Origin: Guyanagaster necrorhizus
Taxonomy: Eukaryota > Basidiomycota > Agaricomycetes > Agaricales > Physalacriaceae
NCBI RefSeq assembly: GCF_019112545.1
Contig: NW_025064946.1
Span: 96,852 to 160,851, forward strand
Length of the DNA stretch: 64,000 nucleotides
Reading direction: 5' to 3'
The notes below the pieces were generated by a model. That model had not been told where the DNA came from. It worked only from the letters and a program-made list of their open reading frames with translations, and did no database searches. The position numbers were made by a program, and so were the translations under genes. Of the stretch, positions 34,302-47,331 are shown piece by piece (the stretch's first letter is position 1; every line of letters starts with the position of its first letter).

Positions 34302-36209
34302 ATGACTACCATGCTCACTTTTCCCTTTTTCTTGTTTTTCCTTCTTCTTTCCACGTCTGCAGAACCCGTACATGTCTCCATAAGGAACAACGGGGCGCGC
34401 GCAGTCGATTACGCAGCTGCTGCGGATGCCCTCAGGGCAAAATACGGCTATTTCCCCACATCCCAGAGCAAGCGGCTTCGAAAGAGGCAGGGTACCGCTG
34501 GTATTGGTATTGTGGATCAAGTCCGTCGCCGCCTTTTTTTTTTTTTTGGCTGACGTTGAGTTGATCGTTCTCTTTTTAAAGAACACCGATGCGAGTTATT
34601 TTGCGACTGTCAACATTGGAACGCCGTGAGTGTCATTTCCCAAGTGGCACACTTGATAGATGGCCCCGGCTACGAAAAATATTAAACGAATTCCCGCTCA
34701 TCGGCAGCGCGCTCTGTGCCTCGCTTTGACACCTCCATCGTTCCGCCGGGGCCCAGTGGTTTTCTTTTTCAATTTCGGGTGATTCTGACGGTCTCCTCCA
34801 GGCCCCAATCTTTCAACGTGATTCTCGACACAGGTTCTTCGGATCTGTGGGTTGCTGATACGAGTTGTACGGGCTGTTCTTCTTCGACGCCTTTGTTCGA
34901 CACACAAGCATCATCCACGTTGAAAACAGCATCCGGCACCAGCTCTGAGACGACCATACGATATGGCTCCGGAGCTGTGGCTGGAACGCTTTCCTCTGAT
35001 ACAGTGTCAATGGGAGGTTTCAACGTCACCCAGCAAATCTTTTGTGCGTTAAATGCTCTCTTGTGCTATCAAACTCTCACCTTGTTGCAGTGGCCGTTGA
35101 CCAGACAACAAGCAGCTTGTTGAGCGGTTCCGTGTCAGGTATCATGGGACTCGCTTTCGAACAGATCGCTTCGACACAGGCGACGCCCTTTTGGCAAGCC
35201 CTCGTCGCTGGAAACAAATTGACATCTCCGGAAATGAGCTTTTGGCTTGCCAGGCACCGTGGTGAATCAGACGTACAATCAGAAGTATCGGGAGGCGTGT
35301 TTACGCTCGGAGGAACCAACTCCACCTTATTCACCGGAGATATTGAGTTTCTGAACATGTCCGCGTCGACGCCGTCATTCTGGCTTCTAGAGCTCCAAGG
35401 CAGGTTCTTATTGTTGTCTACGCATTCCGCCTTCACCTGATTCGTGTTTCAGCACTTACCGTCCAAAACAAAAGCGTTACTGTAACCACGAGCGGAACCA
35501 CCGCGCTGTCTGCGATCGACACCGGAACAACTCTGATTGGTGGCCCGTCTGCAGACGTTGCTTCCTTATGGGCTCAGGTTCCGGGCGCGCAACAGGCCCG
35601 AGGACAGGAAGGGCTGTACGAATTTCGTGAGTGGCGCGTCTTCCCTTACATGTCAACTGACGTTTAAATAATAATTTTTCTCAGCATGCACCACCGATGT
35701 CGAAGTGACAATGTCGTTTGGTGGCAAGGCTTGGCCGATTAATAGCCAGGACATGAATCTGGGCCCCGCCACGACTGGCAGCAGTATGTGTCTTGGGGGA
35801 ATCTTTGACCTCACGGCTGGAAGCAATATCCCGGAAGGAACTGGGAACCCGGGATGGGTCGTCGGAGCAACATTCTTGGTCAGTGTCTGCGTTTATCGAT
35901 GTCATGGTAATCGACTGAAAGTTTGGGAAGAAAAATGTGTACTCCGTGTTCAGAGACTCAAATCCCCCAGCGATTGGATTTGCCCAGTTATCAAGCGCGG
36001 CGGGGGGATCAGGTGCGAACCCCTCCTCCAACTCTTCTGAACAATCCCTCACTTCGTCGGTTCGGACTACCACAGGCACACCCGGAGCGGCGACAAGTGG
36101 AACGTCGACAAGCAGCACTGCTAAATCGGCGGCAGTGATCATTATACCCTGGAGAGTAGATTTATTAATTTCAGGACTGGTGGTCCTGTCGTGTTTTTTG
36201 TTTTTATAA
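34302..36209 (+). CDS. pepsin-like aspartic protease (A1) with C-terminal membrane/GPI anchor
   Basis: Secreted acid endopeptidase. Signal peptide MTTMLTFPFFLFFLLLSTSA. The propeptide ends near RLRKRQG, a dibasic (Kex2-type) site. The mature part shows DASYFATVNIGTP, first active site ILDTGSSDLWVADTSC, flap region ETTIRYGSGAVAGTLSSDTV, GIMGLAFEQIASTQATPFWQ and second active site AIDTGTTLIGGPS. Then come INSQDMNLGP and FRDSNPPAIGFAQLS. A Ser/Thr-rich stalk follows and a hydrophobic tail (VDLLISGLVVLSCFLFL) suggests a GPI signal or membrane span, as in yapsin-like enzymes. Six introns or so; the first contains a long T-run. An upstream in-frame ATG at 34152 would bury the signal peptide, so 34302 was chosen. 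Confidence 0.93.
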
Positions 36210-36578
36210 TTGAAGGACTAACTCGTCTGTGATTGTTATTGAATGTAGTATTTACTAAATGCGTACCAGTAATTAGTGATGTTGAACGTTTACTGCTTAA
36301 AAATGATTGTGAAAAACAGCCCTGAATAATGTAAATATGCCAAGCAAACTGTTGCAGTACCGTCGAGAATAGTACAAGACAAGGAAAAGATTAGCGCAGA
36401 AACTGACGTGATGAAAGACATAACAAATGCATCTGCTTCCGGCGACCATCTCTTGAACGCATTCACGATACTTTCCTCCCTGGCAGTCAGCGACAGTACG
36501 ATTCACAGAACTGCAGGCAAATACATCACAGCACGACCGGCGCTCTCTGGCGGCCACCAACAGTTTGCATGAGCCACG
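36210..36578. promoter_or_regulatory. intergenic region between protease and Afi1-like gene
   Basis: About 370 bases holding the protease 3' UTR and the promoter and leader of the next gene. Minus-strand frames here are antisense noise. Confidence 0.35.
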
Positions 36579-39500
36579 ATGAGCTGCCAAGGAAACCACT
36601 GCTCCTTCGTCCTCCTGGCTGAATTTCACATCCTCGAAGGCGCGCAGCTCAAGTACCAGTTCCCTCAGCCTCTCGGTGTCGATGAATCGTGAGTGCATAG
36701 CCCACTCGAACTGGCGGCGACCAGGTATTCATCATCATCGGTAGGGTCCTCGCCATGTCGATGCTCCCGGACGGGGCTGAAATGCAGGTCGACGACTGGA
36801 CGGTATTCTTCCTGAACCAGACGCCGTTCAATACTATCTCGCCTGTGGTCGGCCTGGACTCGCCAGACGTGAAGACGGTGGGGTTGCCAGGAGAGGAGAT
36901 GTCGTCGCAAGGCGACCAGCCGGATTTGCTCTGCGTGCTGAACTTGGTGAGGACCAAGCATGATAAATCACTGAATCGGTGCGTTCGCTGTGGCCTGTCC
37001 AGAGAAATACGCTGATGCTAGGCGCTGGATAGAGGAGCAAGGGTGTTGGCATTGGCGATATGTACGCGACATCCATTTATCCAAATATTCAAGGCAAGTG
37101 CGCTGCTGCTGTTACCAAGGCTCATTAAATCTATTATTTCCAGCCCGTTTTGCTAATGGCTCTCGACGACTACCTCATCGATCCCTCGCAAGACTGTCTA
37201 GCACGTCTCTTTGATGCCGTCAACTCAATGGACTTTTCCGGCGCACCAATCCTGAACAGACACGAGAAGATGGTCATGAGATTCTCAGAGCGAAAGGACA
37301 TCTTTGCTGAAAAGTTCGCTAATATCAAGAATGCTTCATCTGTGTCCTTCGGTGCAAGTGGCAGCAGGAATCCTGCGCATCGGACGACGCCTTCCGCTGG
37401 GTCTTACTCGAGTTTTGAAGAGGGTATCATGATGCGGACGAAGGAGAAGGAGCGAGCTGCTGATGAGAACAGGGGGCGGGAATGGGAGAACACAGTGAGG
37501 CCAAGAGACAGAACGGATACAGAGAGCACGACCGGGTCTTCTTCACAGACACGGCAATCACATACTCCACCTTCCGACTCATCGTTCACGCTAGGCGGTA
37601 GTGCTGTCTGGGTAGGGGAAGAAAGCGGCTTGGAAAATGCTTCTGCGGAAGGCGAGGACGGGGCCGTCGCGTCCTTGGCTAACAGCAGCACGCTAGTGGG
37701 TTCTAGTCGAAAGAGACGCTCAACGGATGCCTCCTCTGCGTCGTCACTCGTTGGATCTACCCTTAGGCCACCGCCGTTACACCCAGGTCATGTACCGTAC
37801 GACCTACGATCCAGCTGGACTAAAGATACCCATTTCTTTCATACCACTGTGGCGTATCGAGATCACCAGCTGCCTATTAGAATGCCGCTTTCGACGTTTC
37901 CTGAAGAGGTTGGTGATGTAAGCAAGAAACTTTACTTCATCTCTAATGCATCGCGGACTCATGATGTTGTTCTTGGCCTAGTACTCCCTGATCACACTTA
38001 TTAAAGTTTTCGGCGCCACCGTGAATGGTCCGTTGCATCCCCATCTCCATACGAACGGCCCTCAAACGCATCCGATTATCGTCCTCTTCAACGCGTTGAT
38101 CACTGGTAAGCGGATAATATTTTTGGGTCATAAACGACCCGCGGGGGAAGTGTCAAGCTTCGTGCTGTCCGCATGCGCACTGGCATCCGGTTGCGGGGCT
38201 ATTCTCCGAGGTTTCATAGAAAGAGCCTTTCCATACGCGAATCTCAATAATAGAGAAGAATGGGAGTCTGTGTACGTCTTTTTATATGTTGTCTTTCACG
38301 TCACGGTCCGATTAATCGCTTCAAGTTTAGTCCTGCGTACATCGCGGGTGTAACAAACCCGATCTTCGAAGCGTTAGGTGCCTGGGATCTTCTCCTGGAT
38401 ATTGGCACGGGTACAGTCACTGTGGCAAAGGATATCCATACCAACTACCCAATAACCAGTGGTTCTGGTTTCGTTGCACCTTTTATAACCCGGAGCGGAA
38501 CACTGAAGGCTGAATCATCCGAGGAGGATTACCAGAAAGTCCCTAGCAAAGACAAGGTTGACTTTGTACCGAAAGCAGACCACAACACGGATACAGTGTT
38601 CATCGAAGACGTATGTGTGATGTTGTTCCTTCCCATCATTGAACTTGCCTGATGTAGATCTTCCTTTGTCCGTAGATTAAATCTGCCATTGAGTATCATT
38701 ATGGGGAGAGCCTGGTTCGGGCACGGTTCACGGAATACGTTGGCCGTTTTGTGCGCTTGGCATCACGCTATGAAGAGGAGGCGACTGGTATTACAAGTAT
38801 TGGGTATCCTAGTGGGCCTTTCATGGATGGGAGCGCTTCTCGACATCAGCTAGGGAGCGGCATTGCTTTCAACGACGAGGCCTTGGGTCACAAGGAACTA
38901 GCTTCGAACTGCCATCGCGTCGAGGCTTGGAAAAGGACGAACAGCTATAAGTACTATGCTATGGTCTGTCCTCCCTTGTTTTATTGTCCACCACACCACC
39001 TTCCTGACACCCTTGGCAAATTATAACTTCAGGATTTCAAAAAGTCGCTGACGACGAACCCCATCAAAGGCTTTGACGTTGTACATCAAATCTTCCGGCT
39101 CAGGCATGCCAAAAGGATCCCGGACTCGGAAGTGTCTTTGGTCATGTGTGCGCTTATTGAAAATGTCAAGACCTACGATCAGGTAGTGGAGGTGAGTCCT
39201 TTCATGCTTAATTATTTTTTTTTTGGTTTTTGCCCCGGCTAAGTCATTAAATAACTCCATTACAGTTTCTGTCTTATCTAATGCCCCATAGTGGCGGTCT
39301 CCTCCCCCTAGCGTTTGGGCTTTTCCACCAAAAGGAGTCGATAAGGGACCAGACGGTGGACCTGTTCAATCAGCTCCGTGCATATCCGGTAAGGTTGCGA
39401 ATCGGTCGGTCCATTTTTGATATTAAGATTCATTGATAGGTGGGTGTATTGTTCCTGCAAACACTCAACCACTTTCAGCGCTACTCGTATGTGAGACAAG

Positions 39501-39643
39501 CACACATGCGAGAAAAGCGGATAGCTGAACAACAGCATGATGCCAAGGGGACGATGGCACCGTTGCTGCTCCCTCCGGCGGTTCCGTCACGTACGCACTC
39601 CAACACTAGCGTCACCTCCATGCATGTAAATGGTGCATTCTGA
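36579..39643 (+). CDS. Afi1/SPA-domain (DENN-related) polarity and vesicle-traffic protein
   Basis: Homologue of Arf3-interacting Afi1/Mesa proteins, which dock Arf3 at the plasma membrane and stabilise the polarity axis; the fold is DENN-like. Exon 1 is [20 protein letters not shown], then [17 protein letters not shown]. Next are [38 protein letters not shown] and [20 protein letters not shown] Ser-rich insert follows, then [20 protein letters not shown]. The SPA part has [60 protein letters not shown] and [20 protein letters not shown]. Last come [37 protein letters not shown] and [20 protein letters not shown], ending SMHVNGAF. About ten introns, all readable; no lesions. The start was chosen because other nearby ATGs are out of frame. 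Confidence 0.9.
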
Positions 39644-41872
39644 TCTAATCATTGTAGTTTATGCGTGAGTGAGATGACGTTGCTTCCTAAGAGAGTGGTT
39701 GACATCTAATTCGTCTCTTTGGTTACCAGTTATATTATAGTCGTTCTGGAATTCACATACGTCTTCGCTATGTACTTTATCCCCCCCCACTTGTCTGTGT
39801 TATATCCGCATGTCGATCCTTAGAACGGGCGCTGGAGCGATCGCGTTTGGAAATTTTGGTGTTTGGTCCTGAAACACATTAATATTATTATTCGTTGAAA
39901 TTTGAAGTTCCGAGAGTCGTCTGAACGAAGCAAGCGGCATTTGAAGACAAGGTGTCCGATAAACCCTGGGAATGACAAAGCTGAGGAGCTGGTCTGGAGT
40001 CGTTGGGTCCACACTTTTCCGTTGACGTGTGTGGACAATACGCACGGCACGGTTGAAGCCTTAATAATTCCGCAAATGCCGCGGTAGCCGACGGTTCACT
40101 GTGGCAGGCTTGTGGAAAATTTTGTGTGTTCATAAATGTCATTTGTTGCAGAGTAAATACGAGGATGAGAATTGAGTAGCCTGGGGTGAAACAAATAGAC
40201 AAAAGACCGCGAGGATGTGATGGCAACCCGCATCAGGTGTCCCCATGAGTTGCATTGGAAAGGGGAAAAGGAAAAAAAAAAAAAAACACACACACAATCT
40301 TACAAAATAAGCCTTGAGAACGACGTCACGAAGACCGCTGCGCAGAAGCGTACCTTGCTCGTACCTATGATCTTCGTAGCAGCCATCGAAAACGGAACAT
40401 GCGCAGCTCCACAGGTTAATTGACGGAGGCAAACCCTTTCAAGCGCCGCAGCGACTTGTGTACAGTCGTGTACCATACAATTCCTCAGTCACGGGGTGTA
40501 CAACAACATATTCGGCACTGGTTATGACCATTTGGAGGAAATAGATTATCTATCACGGCGGTTGCCTGGAATAATAATAATAATACATTAAGAGCCTACG
40601 GATCCGGGCCTGCCTGAGAAGAACTGGAATCTGAAAAAGGGCAAGGGCTAGACTAATAAGTCGTGTGGCTTTTGCCCTCGGAGGTGTTTTGAGTGCGGAC
40701 CACTACTATTGCTTCACCCATGAATCGTCGACAAGCATCAGCGATTCGATTCATCGCACATCTGTTTTCCGGCGAGTTCGTATCAGATTTCGAATGCACA
40801 GTTAGCGGGCCGCGTATTTGCGTAGTTAGCAAGGGGGTTCGTTCCAGAGCGAGCACAGGGATCGCCTTCCGTACAGATGAGTCATATCCGAAACGGGCCG
40901 ACGTGGGCATTGGAAATTGGAGTATACGTTGGCGCTAGGTTAAAGCTTGAAAGAGAAGCCCCCCCAAGATGTATGAATTATTTCCGGCCCCCATCATCTG
41001 GGTCATGATTGTCGGTTCCTTGCCTTGCCGTCCAAACCCGAAACTAGGATCAACGGAAAGGTGTCCGATGCGCTGCCAAGCAGTCAGTCAAGTCAGGGTA
41101 GGCGTGCTCCTGACTATCATTCGTCCTGATCCCTGTTCTTCTACTCTTTCATGAAAAAAAGTTTACTTGAACGATGATGATGATATAAAGGAGCCAGAAC
41201 AAAAGGAGTCTCATCTATCCGGAACGGACGAGCCGAGGCAATGCCCATTCGGAGCCCATCCTCCGAGAGACTGGCAGCGCGGGTTCAACAGCCCGATGTG
41301 AGAGAAAACGCGTTTGCCTGGTACAGACAAAGGTACAGAACGAAATGACAGTCCCAAAAATCCCCAGAAATCCTTCCCGCCCCCTGCTGCCTCAGGAACT
41401 ACTCATGTGCAGAGGAGGCGGGGATAAAGGAAGCGTAAGAAAGATTGTGGCGTTATGTCAGGAATTGGACGACGCCTTTTCAGAAATTACCGGAACAAGA
41501 AATTTGGAAATTAATGGGTGTGTGGATCTCAGATCGGGATGACCCTGTGTGTGTTGCCAAATGTGAGTAAACTGTAAACGTACCCCGTGCTTTCCGTTTT
41601 GGCTGTGCGGCCCAAAACACTTGATCTTCCTTTATTAACAGACAAGCATCCATATGAGTTGCCTTCGTTTTCTCTGTTTCGCTTCCGCCAGCCCTTCCGG
41701 CCTTCATGCATAACTGGATCGTTCTGCATCTGTCTTTTCACTAGCCTCGACTCCCTTTTCTTTCCTTCTTGTCTCTCTTCTTGGAACGTTGCTCCGACCG
41801 CGGTATATTTCCGGGAAAATCGGTCTTTCTTTGCATTGTAGATCGTTCCCCGCATTGTTTTATATTTCTTTG
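39644..41872. other. large intergenic region with simple repeats
   Basis: About 2.2 kb with no supported gene. It contains an A15-16 run followed by (CA)n near 40268-40297, an (AAT)n patch near 40568-40585 and a C-run near 39781. A 154-codon minus-strand frame (41529-41993) overlaps the first exon of the next gene in antisense and lacks any domain. The last few hundred bases are pyrimidine-rich, as in fungal promoters. Confidence 0.4.
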
Positions 41873-44163
41873 ATGGCCAACAAGATAGCGATGGTCGCTG
41901 GTGGTGCACAGGGAGCTTTGCAAAGAGGCAAGGCGTGTCTGCGGTGCAGGTCAGTGCGCGCATTTCCTCGAATATCACAGCAATTCTTATCACGTTTCTT
42001 CACCCTACCCTACCCCACCCCAACCCCCTCCCCCCTAACCCAGGAAACGGAAGATGGTACCCTTTTATTTTGCATCCGAGCGCTCCATGATCTGATCAGT
42101 TCGCGTTCATAGAGATGTGACGGTATGAAACCAGCGTGTCAGCAGTGTGTGCGTGCCAAGAAAGCAGATTGCTGTGAATATGATGATGGCAAGGGCAAGA
42201 CGCGGACACAGATTCTCAAGGAGACAATAGCTCGTCTCGAACAGCGTATACGGGAGCTCGAAGATCCCGAATACGTATCACCTGCCATCACACTGCACGA
42301 CCCTCATGCCTATCATCATTCTGAATCCTCATCATCTTCGTTGGGCTCTCCGGGCAGTACTTCGTTTTCTGCATCACATTCCCCCTTCCCCTCTGGTCAG
42401 TTCCCTGGCTGCAATTTGTCCGCGGACTAAAATTTGATGCGATGCCTATAGACACGACCAGCTCACCGGCACGACCATGGACAAATTTACCAGCAAGTCT
42501 AGGTCTCTCATTAATATCTCTTTCTGATCCTCTCTCGTAGGGCGTATCTCCTTCAGCCACTCCCTTTTCCTCCGAGATATTCTTTGACGAGCCCCAGATT
42601 CCTGGCCCATTCGACCTTGCACCCGCCCTGTAAGTCCTGCGTCATCCATGTCATTACACAATCTGATCTTTTGATGCGTCGCATCTAGCTTGGATCTCTT
42701 TGCCCCTCATCGTCACCAGTGCGGCTTTGAAGTGCACATGGGCAGTCTCAGGGATAGCCTCAACCTCCCCATGTCGGAACAGCGTCATCCCGCCCTCATG
42801 AACGCCATCTATCTCTGGGCCTGTTTTGTCTCGCGGCCAGAGCCTCTCTGTGAGCACGAGGATCACTTCCTCACCCAGGCCGTCCAGGCACACCAGCAAG
42901 GCCTTCGGCTTGCCGACAAAGTCTTGGACATCATACAAGCTTCGTGCCTCCTATCTCTCTACTTCCTCGCAAATGGGCGGCTGCTCGAGGGAAGCTACCA
43001 CGCCAGCGCCGCGGCTGCCCTGGCGATCCAAATGGGCCTCCACGTGGATGTCTCACCAGAGCATCATCAGTGGATGAACGACTCCACAGAGTCTTTCGAT
43101 CTCAAGCCGCAAAAGATCGATCTGAGACGCGGCGAGCGCGTTCTGGCATTCTGGCAAGTATACAACCTGGATCGATGCTGGTCCGTCGTGCTTAGGAAGC
43201 CTCCTGTCCTGCCGGATGGGTCAAACCCTTGGACCTCGATAACCTGCCCTTGGCCACGAGACATGGCGGAGTATGACTCGGTCCGTTAACCCTGAAACTT
43301 TTTTTTCCCGTTCTGTTCGCGTACGCTGATCTCGAATTTCATCCAGGGTTATATCGAGTCAAACTCCCCGTACCACACCATTGCGAGTTTCTTGAATGGG
43401 GATGTAGCCTCGGGGAGCTTCTCGCTGCAGACCTTGCGTGCAAAGGCCTCCACCCTCTTCGGCCACGCGGACCAGCTATCCCGGGCGTGGGACTCTCGTA
43501 CGGTGTTTCGATTCCATATGATCATCACTTTCATGCTAAATTTACCACTCCACTTAGGAAAACCCTCACCAGGGAATCAAGAACAGATACGAGCGCTAGA
43601 GATTACAATCACGCGGTTTTTATCAACACTGCCTCCAGTACATTCAATGGATGCAACGATGCCTGACGATAGACAAATCTTAATCACAGTACATACTCTT
43701 GCGCACGCTTCTATAATAATCCTCCACCAGCCGTTCGCTCGTGACGATGCCCACTCGTATGACAGATCTTCTCGGGCTGCTAGAGCCTGCGCCTTGATTA
43801 TTAAATCTATGACGGATTCCGATTTTAACTTTCTGGATCCCATAGTTGGCGTAAGTCCGTTTCTCATGCCGGTGGGAAGGCGTTCACTTATATGATATGA
43901 TGTTCTTTTAGACTTGTTGGACATCAGCGGCGGAAATCATTGTCCGGGAGCTCGATACTTTGGAATCATCGTGGCCACCCATGGATAGTTCCGATGTGCG
44001 AAGCGAACTTGGTACGATTCTATACGCCATGACCAGTTTTCATTCCCGTTTTCCTATCCTGGGTATGGTATCTCGCTTTTCGTATGTTTCTTGATAATAC
44101 TTACCTTGAGGATCTCGACTAGGTATTCCGATAGCGAAAGTCCAGAAGAGGCTGGAAGTATAG
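41873..44163 (+). CDS. Zn(II)2Cys6 transcription factor with fungal-specific middle region
   Basis: GAL4-type DNA-binding regulator. The zinc cluster is assembled from three exons: GKACLRCR, then RKRKM, then RCDGMKPACQQCVRAKKADC, giving the CxxCx6Cx6CxxCx7C spacing (a further C follows). A leucine-zipper-like helix (LKETIARLEQRIRELED) suggests dimerisation. A Ser-rich linker and short exons (FSSEIFFDEPQIPGPFDLA) precede the fungal_trans-type region: FAPHRHQCGFEVHMGSL, NAIYLWACFVSRPE, VLDIIQASCLLSLYFLANGR, HASAAAALAIQMGLHVDVS and RRGERVLAFWQVYNLDRCWS. The C-terminal part has VHTLAHASIIILHQPFARDD and ends GIPIAKVQKRLEV. Eight or so introns; the first is very C-rich near its 3' end. Target genes are not evident from the context. 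Confidence 0.92.
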
Positions 44164-45549
44164 GATTCAATCTCGACGTACGAGGATGCTAATCCCTCCC
44201 TCTTGGACTCTTTACGAGGACACTCTTAAAAAAGACAATTGCCCATTGCATGGACATTGTAAACATGGACATGTTTCGTTTCGGACTCGAACATCTGTTG
44301 TTATACACTCGGACTCGCGCTTTTTGGACTAAGTTTGCCCTTACGGATGCGCCTGGTCGTACCCTTAACGCTCTTTGACGATGTTTACGATACCTTTGCA
44401 TTAGAACCATGGACTATGGACTACGACTCACTCGGACTTGTACTAATAGGCATTGCATCTTTATTGACTCCTCCAGCTTATCTCACTCACACCTTACTTA
44501 TAATGTAGTTTTATCGTTACTTACCTGTACCTATTGTTCCGGACTCTTGCTCTCTTGTGTTGTTGCTTTCTAGGTGTTAGGACGCTCGCATAAAAAAAAA
44601 AAAAGAAAAAAGGTGTAATAATAGAGTTGGCGGCTGAAATAGGGCTCGTTTTACTTGCAGGATATGTACGTCACATTTGAGACTTGACTGTATGAATTGG
44701 CCCTGCCCCCGCCCCCTTGAGATCTGGCCAAATGACGGGTAAACGGATGGATAGCAAGTGCCAAGTGGAACGGGTCGGGTTTATTTTTACACATGGGCTA
44801 TTACATTATTTGATCATTAATGTTACTTCTACCTGCAGGGAGGAGATCTTGCGAAGTGCAAGGGCTGTTGGGGAAACTATGCGGGCATCTTACCCCAGAG
44901 ATGTGCAGATGACTTACCAATAGTGTTGCTTTGGAGAGTGGATGACAGAAACACTGTGCTACGGCTCGGAAGCGCTGAGCCGAACCACTCAGTCACATTT
45001 GCCGTGCGACGGCCATCAATGGCTATGGCTATTTTTAGTGGGGTCTCCAATTGGTAGTTTCTTGAAAAAAAAATGATTGTGTCAGCCGTGTTTTGTTACT
45101 ACTAATTTGATGTGATGGTAACCTGACCAACACATTAAAATATATATATAATAGTTTCTGAAAGGACGAATTTCAAAATGTAAGTAAAGAGTTTCTCACA
45201 CATATTCATTCTGAAGTGAGATCATCGACTGGTAAGGATCGGCTTGGGAAGCGGTGTGCCGATGGACTCGATTGAGAGTTTGGGGAAATGCCGGAGGACG
45301 GCGATCAAAGTATTTTAGTCTTAAAGAGGCAACGTCGTAACTTACTACCCTCTATATACATTCTTTTATGACGGAGCCGCCGATCCGAAAACAGAATATA
45401 CAAAGTCCGACATTACATAACGTTTTCTGTCAAGTGCTGATTAGCCACAGTAAGCCTTTGCCCACTACAAGACCAGACCTGTGGATAGAGGTACGTACTG
45501 TCCGACATCCCATTTCTCGTTATTATTTACCGATGCTTGCAGAGCTATC
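44164..45549. other. intergenic region
   Basis: About 1.4 kb, starting with the transcription factor 3' UTR. It contains an A-rich tract near 44591-44611 and a short TA run near 45140. No gene supported. Confidence 0.4.
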
Positions 45550-46218
45550 ATGGACTCAGAAAGTGAGCCCAAGCCTTCTACATCGACTTCCAATCCCTCG
45601 TCTGCCTTTGAACGATGGCGCAGCTGGGCCAGTGAAATGACCGGCGTCGGACTGTCCACTGGCACCCCCTCCACATCCCGACAAACGCGCGACATTGCGC
45701 GCTGCGAGAAAAACAAGCAATGGCTGATCGACAATTCGCCCGTCGTCACCTTCATGCTTCAGCACCTCGCCCTCAGCGGCTGCCGCGTCCCGGCCCGGAA
45801 CCTCATCTGCGGCCCTTGCAACCAGACGCGCGCGGGGGGGTACGACCCCGAGCGCGGCGCCATCATCCTCTGCGCGTCCAACTTCTACAGCCGGAGACAC
45901 ATGGAGCGCACCATGGCGCACGAGCTCGTGCACATGTATGACGACTGCAAATTCCGCGTGGATTGGGCGAACTTGCGGCACCAGGCATGTTCGGAGATAC
46001 GGGCGAACAGTCTGAGTGGGGATTGTCGGTATACGAGTGAGTTGGCGAGGGGGGTCTTTGGCGTGGCGGGTCAGCACCAGGAGTGTGTGCGGAGACGGGC
46101 GGTTGACTCGTTGGCGGCGAATCCGCTGTGTCCTGACGAAGAGACTGCGAGAAAGGTCGTTAATGAGGTCTTTGAGAGTTGTTTCAAGGATACCAGGCCT
46201 TTTGATGAGGTGTATTGA
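45550..46218 (+). CDS. ATP23: mitochondrial inner membrane protease ATP23 (M76 metallopeptidase)
   Basis: Intermembrane-space zinc metalloprotease that processes Atp6 and helps assemble the F0 sector of ATP synthase. It is a single intronless frame of 222 codons, MDSESEPKPSTSTSNPSS to FKDTRPFDEVY. Catalytic HELVH at residues 124-128 lies in TMAHELVHMYDDC. Other family features are CEKNKQWLIDNSPVVTFMLQ, ICGPCNQTRAGGYDPERGAI, HQACSEIRANSLSGDCRYT, and a Cys-rich C-terminus (QHQECVRRRAVDSL, NPLCPDEE, ESCFKDTRPFDEVY) typical of twin-Cys intermembrane-space proteins. The coding region is visibly more GC-rich than its AT-rich flanks. A 173-codon frame on the opposite strand is a by-product of that composition. 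Confidence 0.96.
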   Translation: MDSESEPKPSTSTSNPSSAFERWRSWASEMTGVGLSTGTPSTSRQTRDIARCEKNKQWLIDNSPVVTFMLQHLALSGCRVPARNLICGPCNQTRAGGYDPERGAIILCASNFYSRRHMERTMAHELVHMYDDCKFRVDWANLRHQACSEIRANSLSGDCRYTSELARGVFGVAGQHQECVRRRAVDSLAANPLCPDEETARKVVNEVFESCFKDTRPFDEVY

Positions 46219-47331
46219 TGCGCCTTTACTCTCTCTGTACTGAGCGCACGCCCTCTAGCCGTTATCGGATTGGGGCTGACCACAGCCTACTCAGGTCTAT
46301 AGGAATATGAAGTCGTGCGCGCACGACAGGATTGGGCTTTGCCATGATAGCGGCGGCCATGAGATACTCTGGGCAGAGGATACGGCAGTGCATGTAGTAC
46401 AGTATGGGTCCTTAGGACACAACGTAGTCCTCCCGAAAATAGTGCTTACATTAGATTTGTTTTGAGACGGTGCTCGAGTAAGGAAAGGAAAGGAAAGGAA
46501 TATTTCAGTAGAACAAAATTAAATATATGAAGCAAGTTGCGAAATAGTCCTGGGATCCGAGCTGTTCTTCTGGAGGAGGAGCTATTTTATTTTTCCATTC
46601 GTCCCAAGGACTCATCATTACACGGCACGGTTACCACTTGGGCATGTCAGACGCAAGTATAACAAAATATGGCCTCCACTTGCTAAACAACTCTCCCACA
46701 TGTACACCCCTCAAGCCAAACTTGGAACAAGCCCACAGCAGAACTTGAAAAAACCTGTAAGCAGCCCCCCCGGAACAAACACACCACACCTTCCAAAGCA
46801 TACGCACCACATAGAAAACTTGAAGGTACATTATAGCGACCAAAGTAATTGTCGATCTTTCGGCGATCAGTCCTGGGAGGAATTGTATATACACCGCTAA
46901 CATTGATCGCACAGTACACCGTACAAGGTGGCCCCAGAAGAATTCATTCTGGGGCATGGAAGACATCTGCTTGCCCCTTCAGTGATACTACGGCCGCGGG
47001 CGATTCTAGCGTGTCGAATATCCTGGCCGTTCGAACCTAGGAGGAGCGTATGTACACTGACCTGAGAATCATCACCGCGTGTCTTCTTTTTTACATCATC
47101 CGCCTACCAAAATCTTAGAAGTCAGAACCAGTGAGATATCCAATCCATGCTAGGACGTCTGCATATATGACAGCCCCCCCGCCGAATAATCAGTGTTCTC
47201 AGTAGTCAGTAAAGTCCATGTTACTCCAACGCGTCGTTATTAAAATATCATGCTATTAGTTGTGACAGGTTGATCTAGTGAATAGGTAGCGGCAATTATT
47301 TGTACTTCACATCTAAATGGACCCTCTTCCA
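46219..47331. other. intergenic region with GGAAA microsatellite
   Basis: About 1.1 kb between the ATP23 and P450 3' ends. A (GGAAA)n run lies near 46481-46500. Overlapping frames near 46630-47040 on both strands lack recognisable features. Confidence 0.4.

Noticed and set aside
35681..36142. 153-codon minus-strand frame
   Set aside because: Antisense to aspartic-protease exons with clear family motifs.
36297..36961. Minus-strand frames of 98-133 codons
   Set aside because: They overlap the Afi1-like first exons in antisense and show no domain.
41529..41993. 154-codon minus-strand frame
   Set aside because: Covers the promoter and antisense of exon 1 of the Zn2Cys6 gene; composition is basic and random, with no domain.
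45556..46077. 173-codon minus-strand frame
   Set aside because: Antisense to the well-supported ATP23 gene; arises from its GC-rich codon use.
46481..46500. (GGAAA)n and other simple repeats as possible array elements
   Set aside because: Ordinary microsatellites; no spacer structure, and CRISPR arrays are not expected in a fungus.
47000..47045. TTCGAA-containing stretch resembling a tRNA T arm
   Set aside because: No matching acceptor, D arm or anticodon stem could be folded around it.
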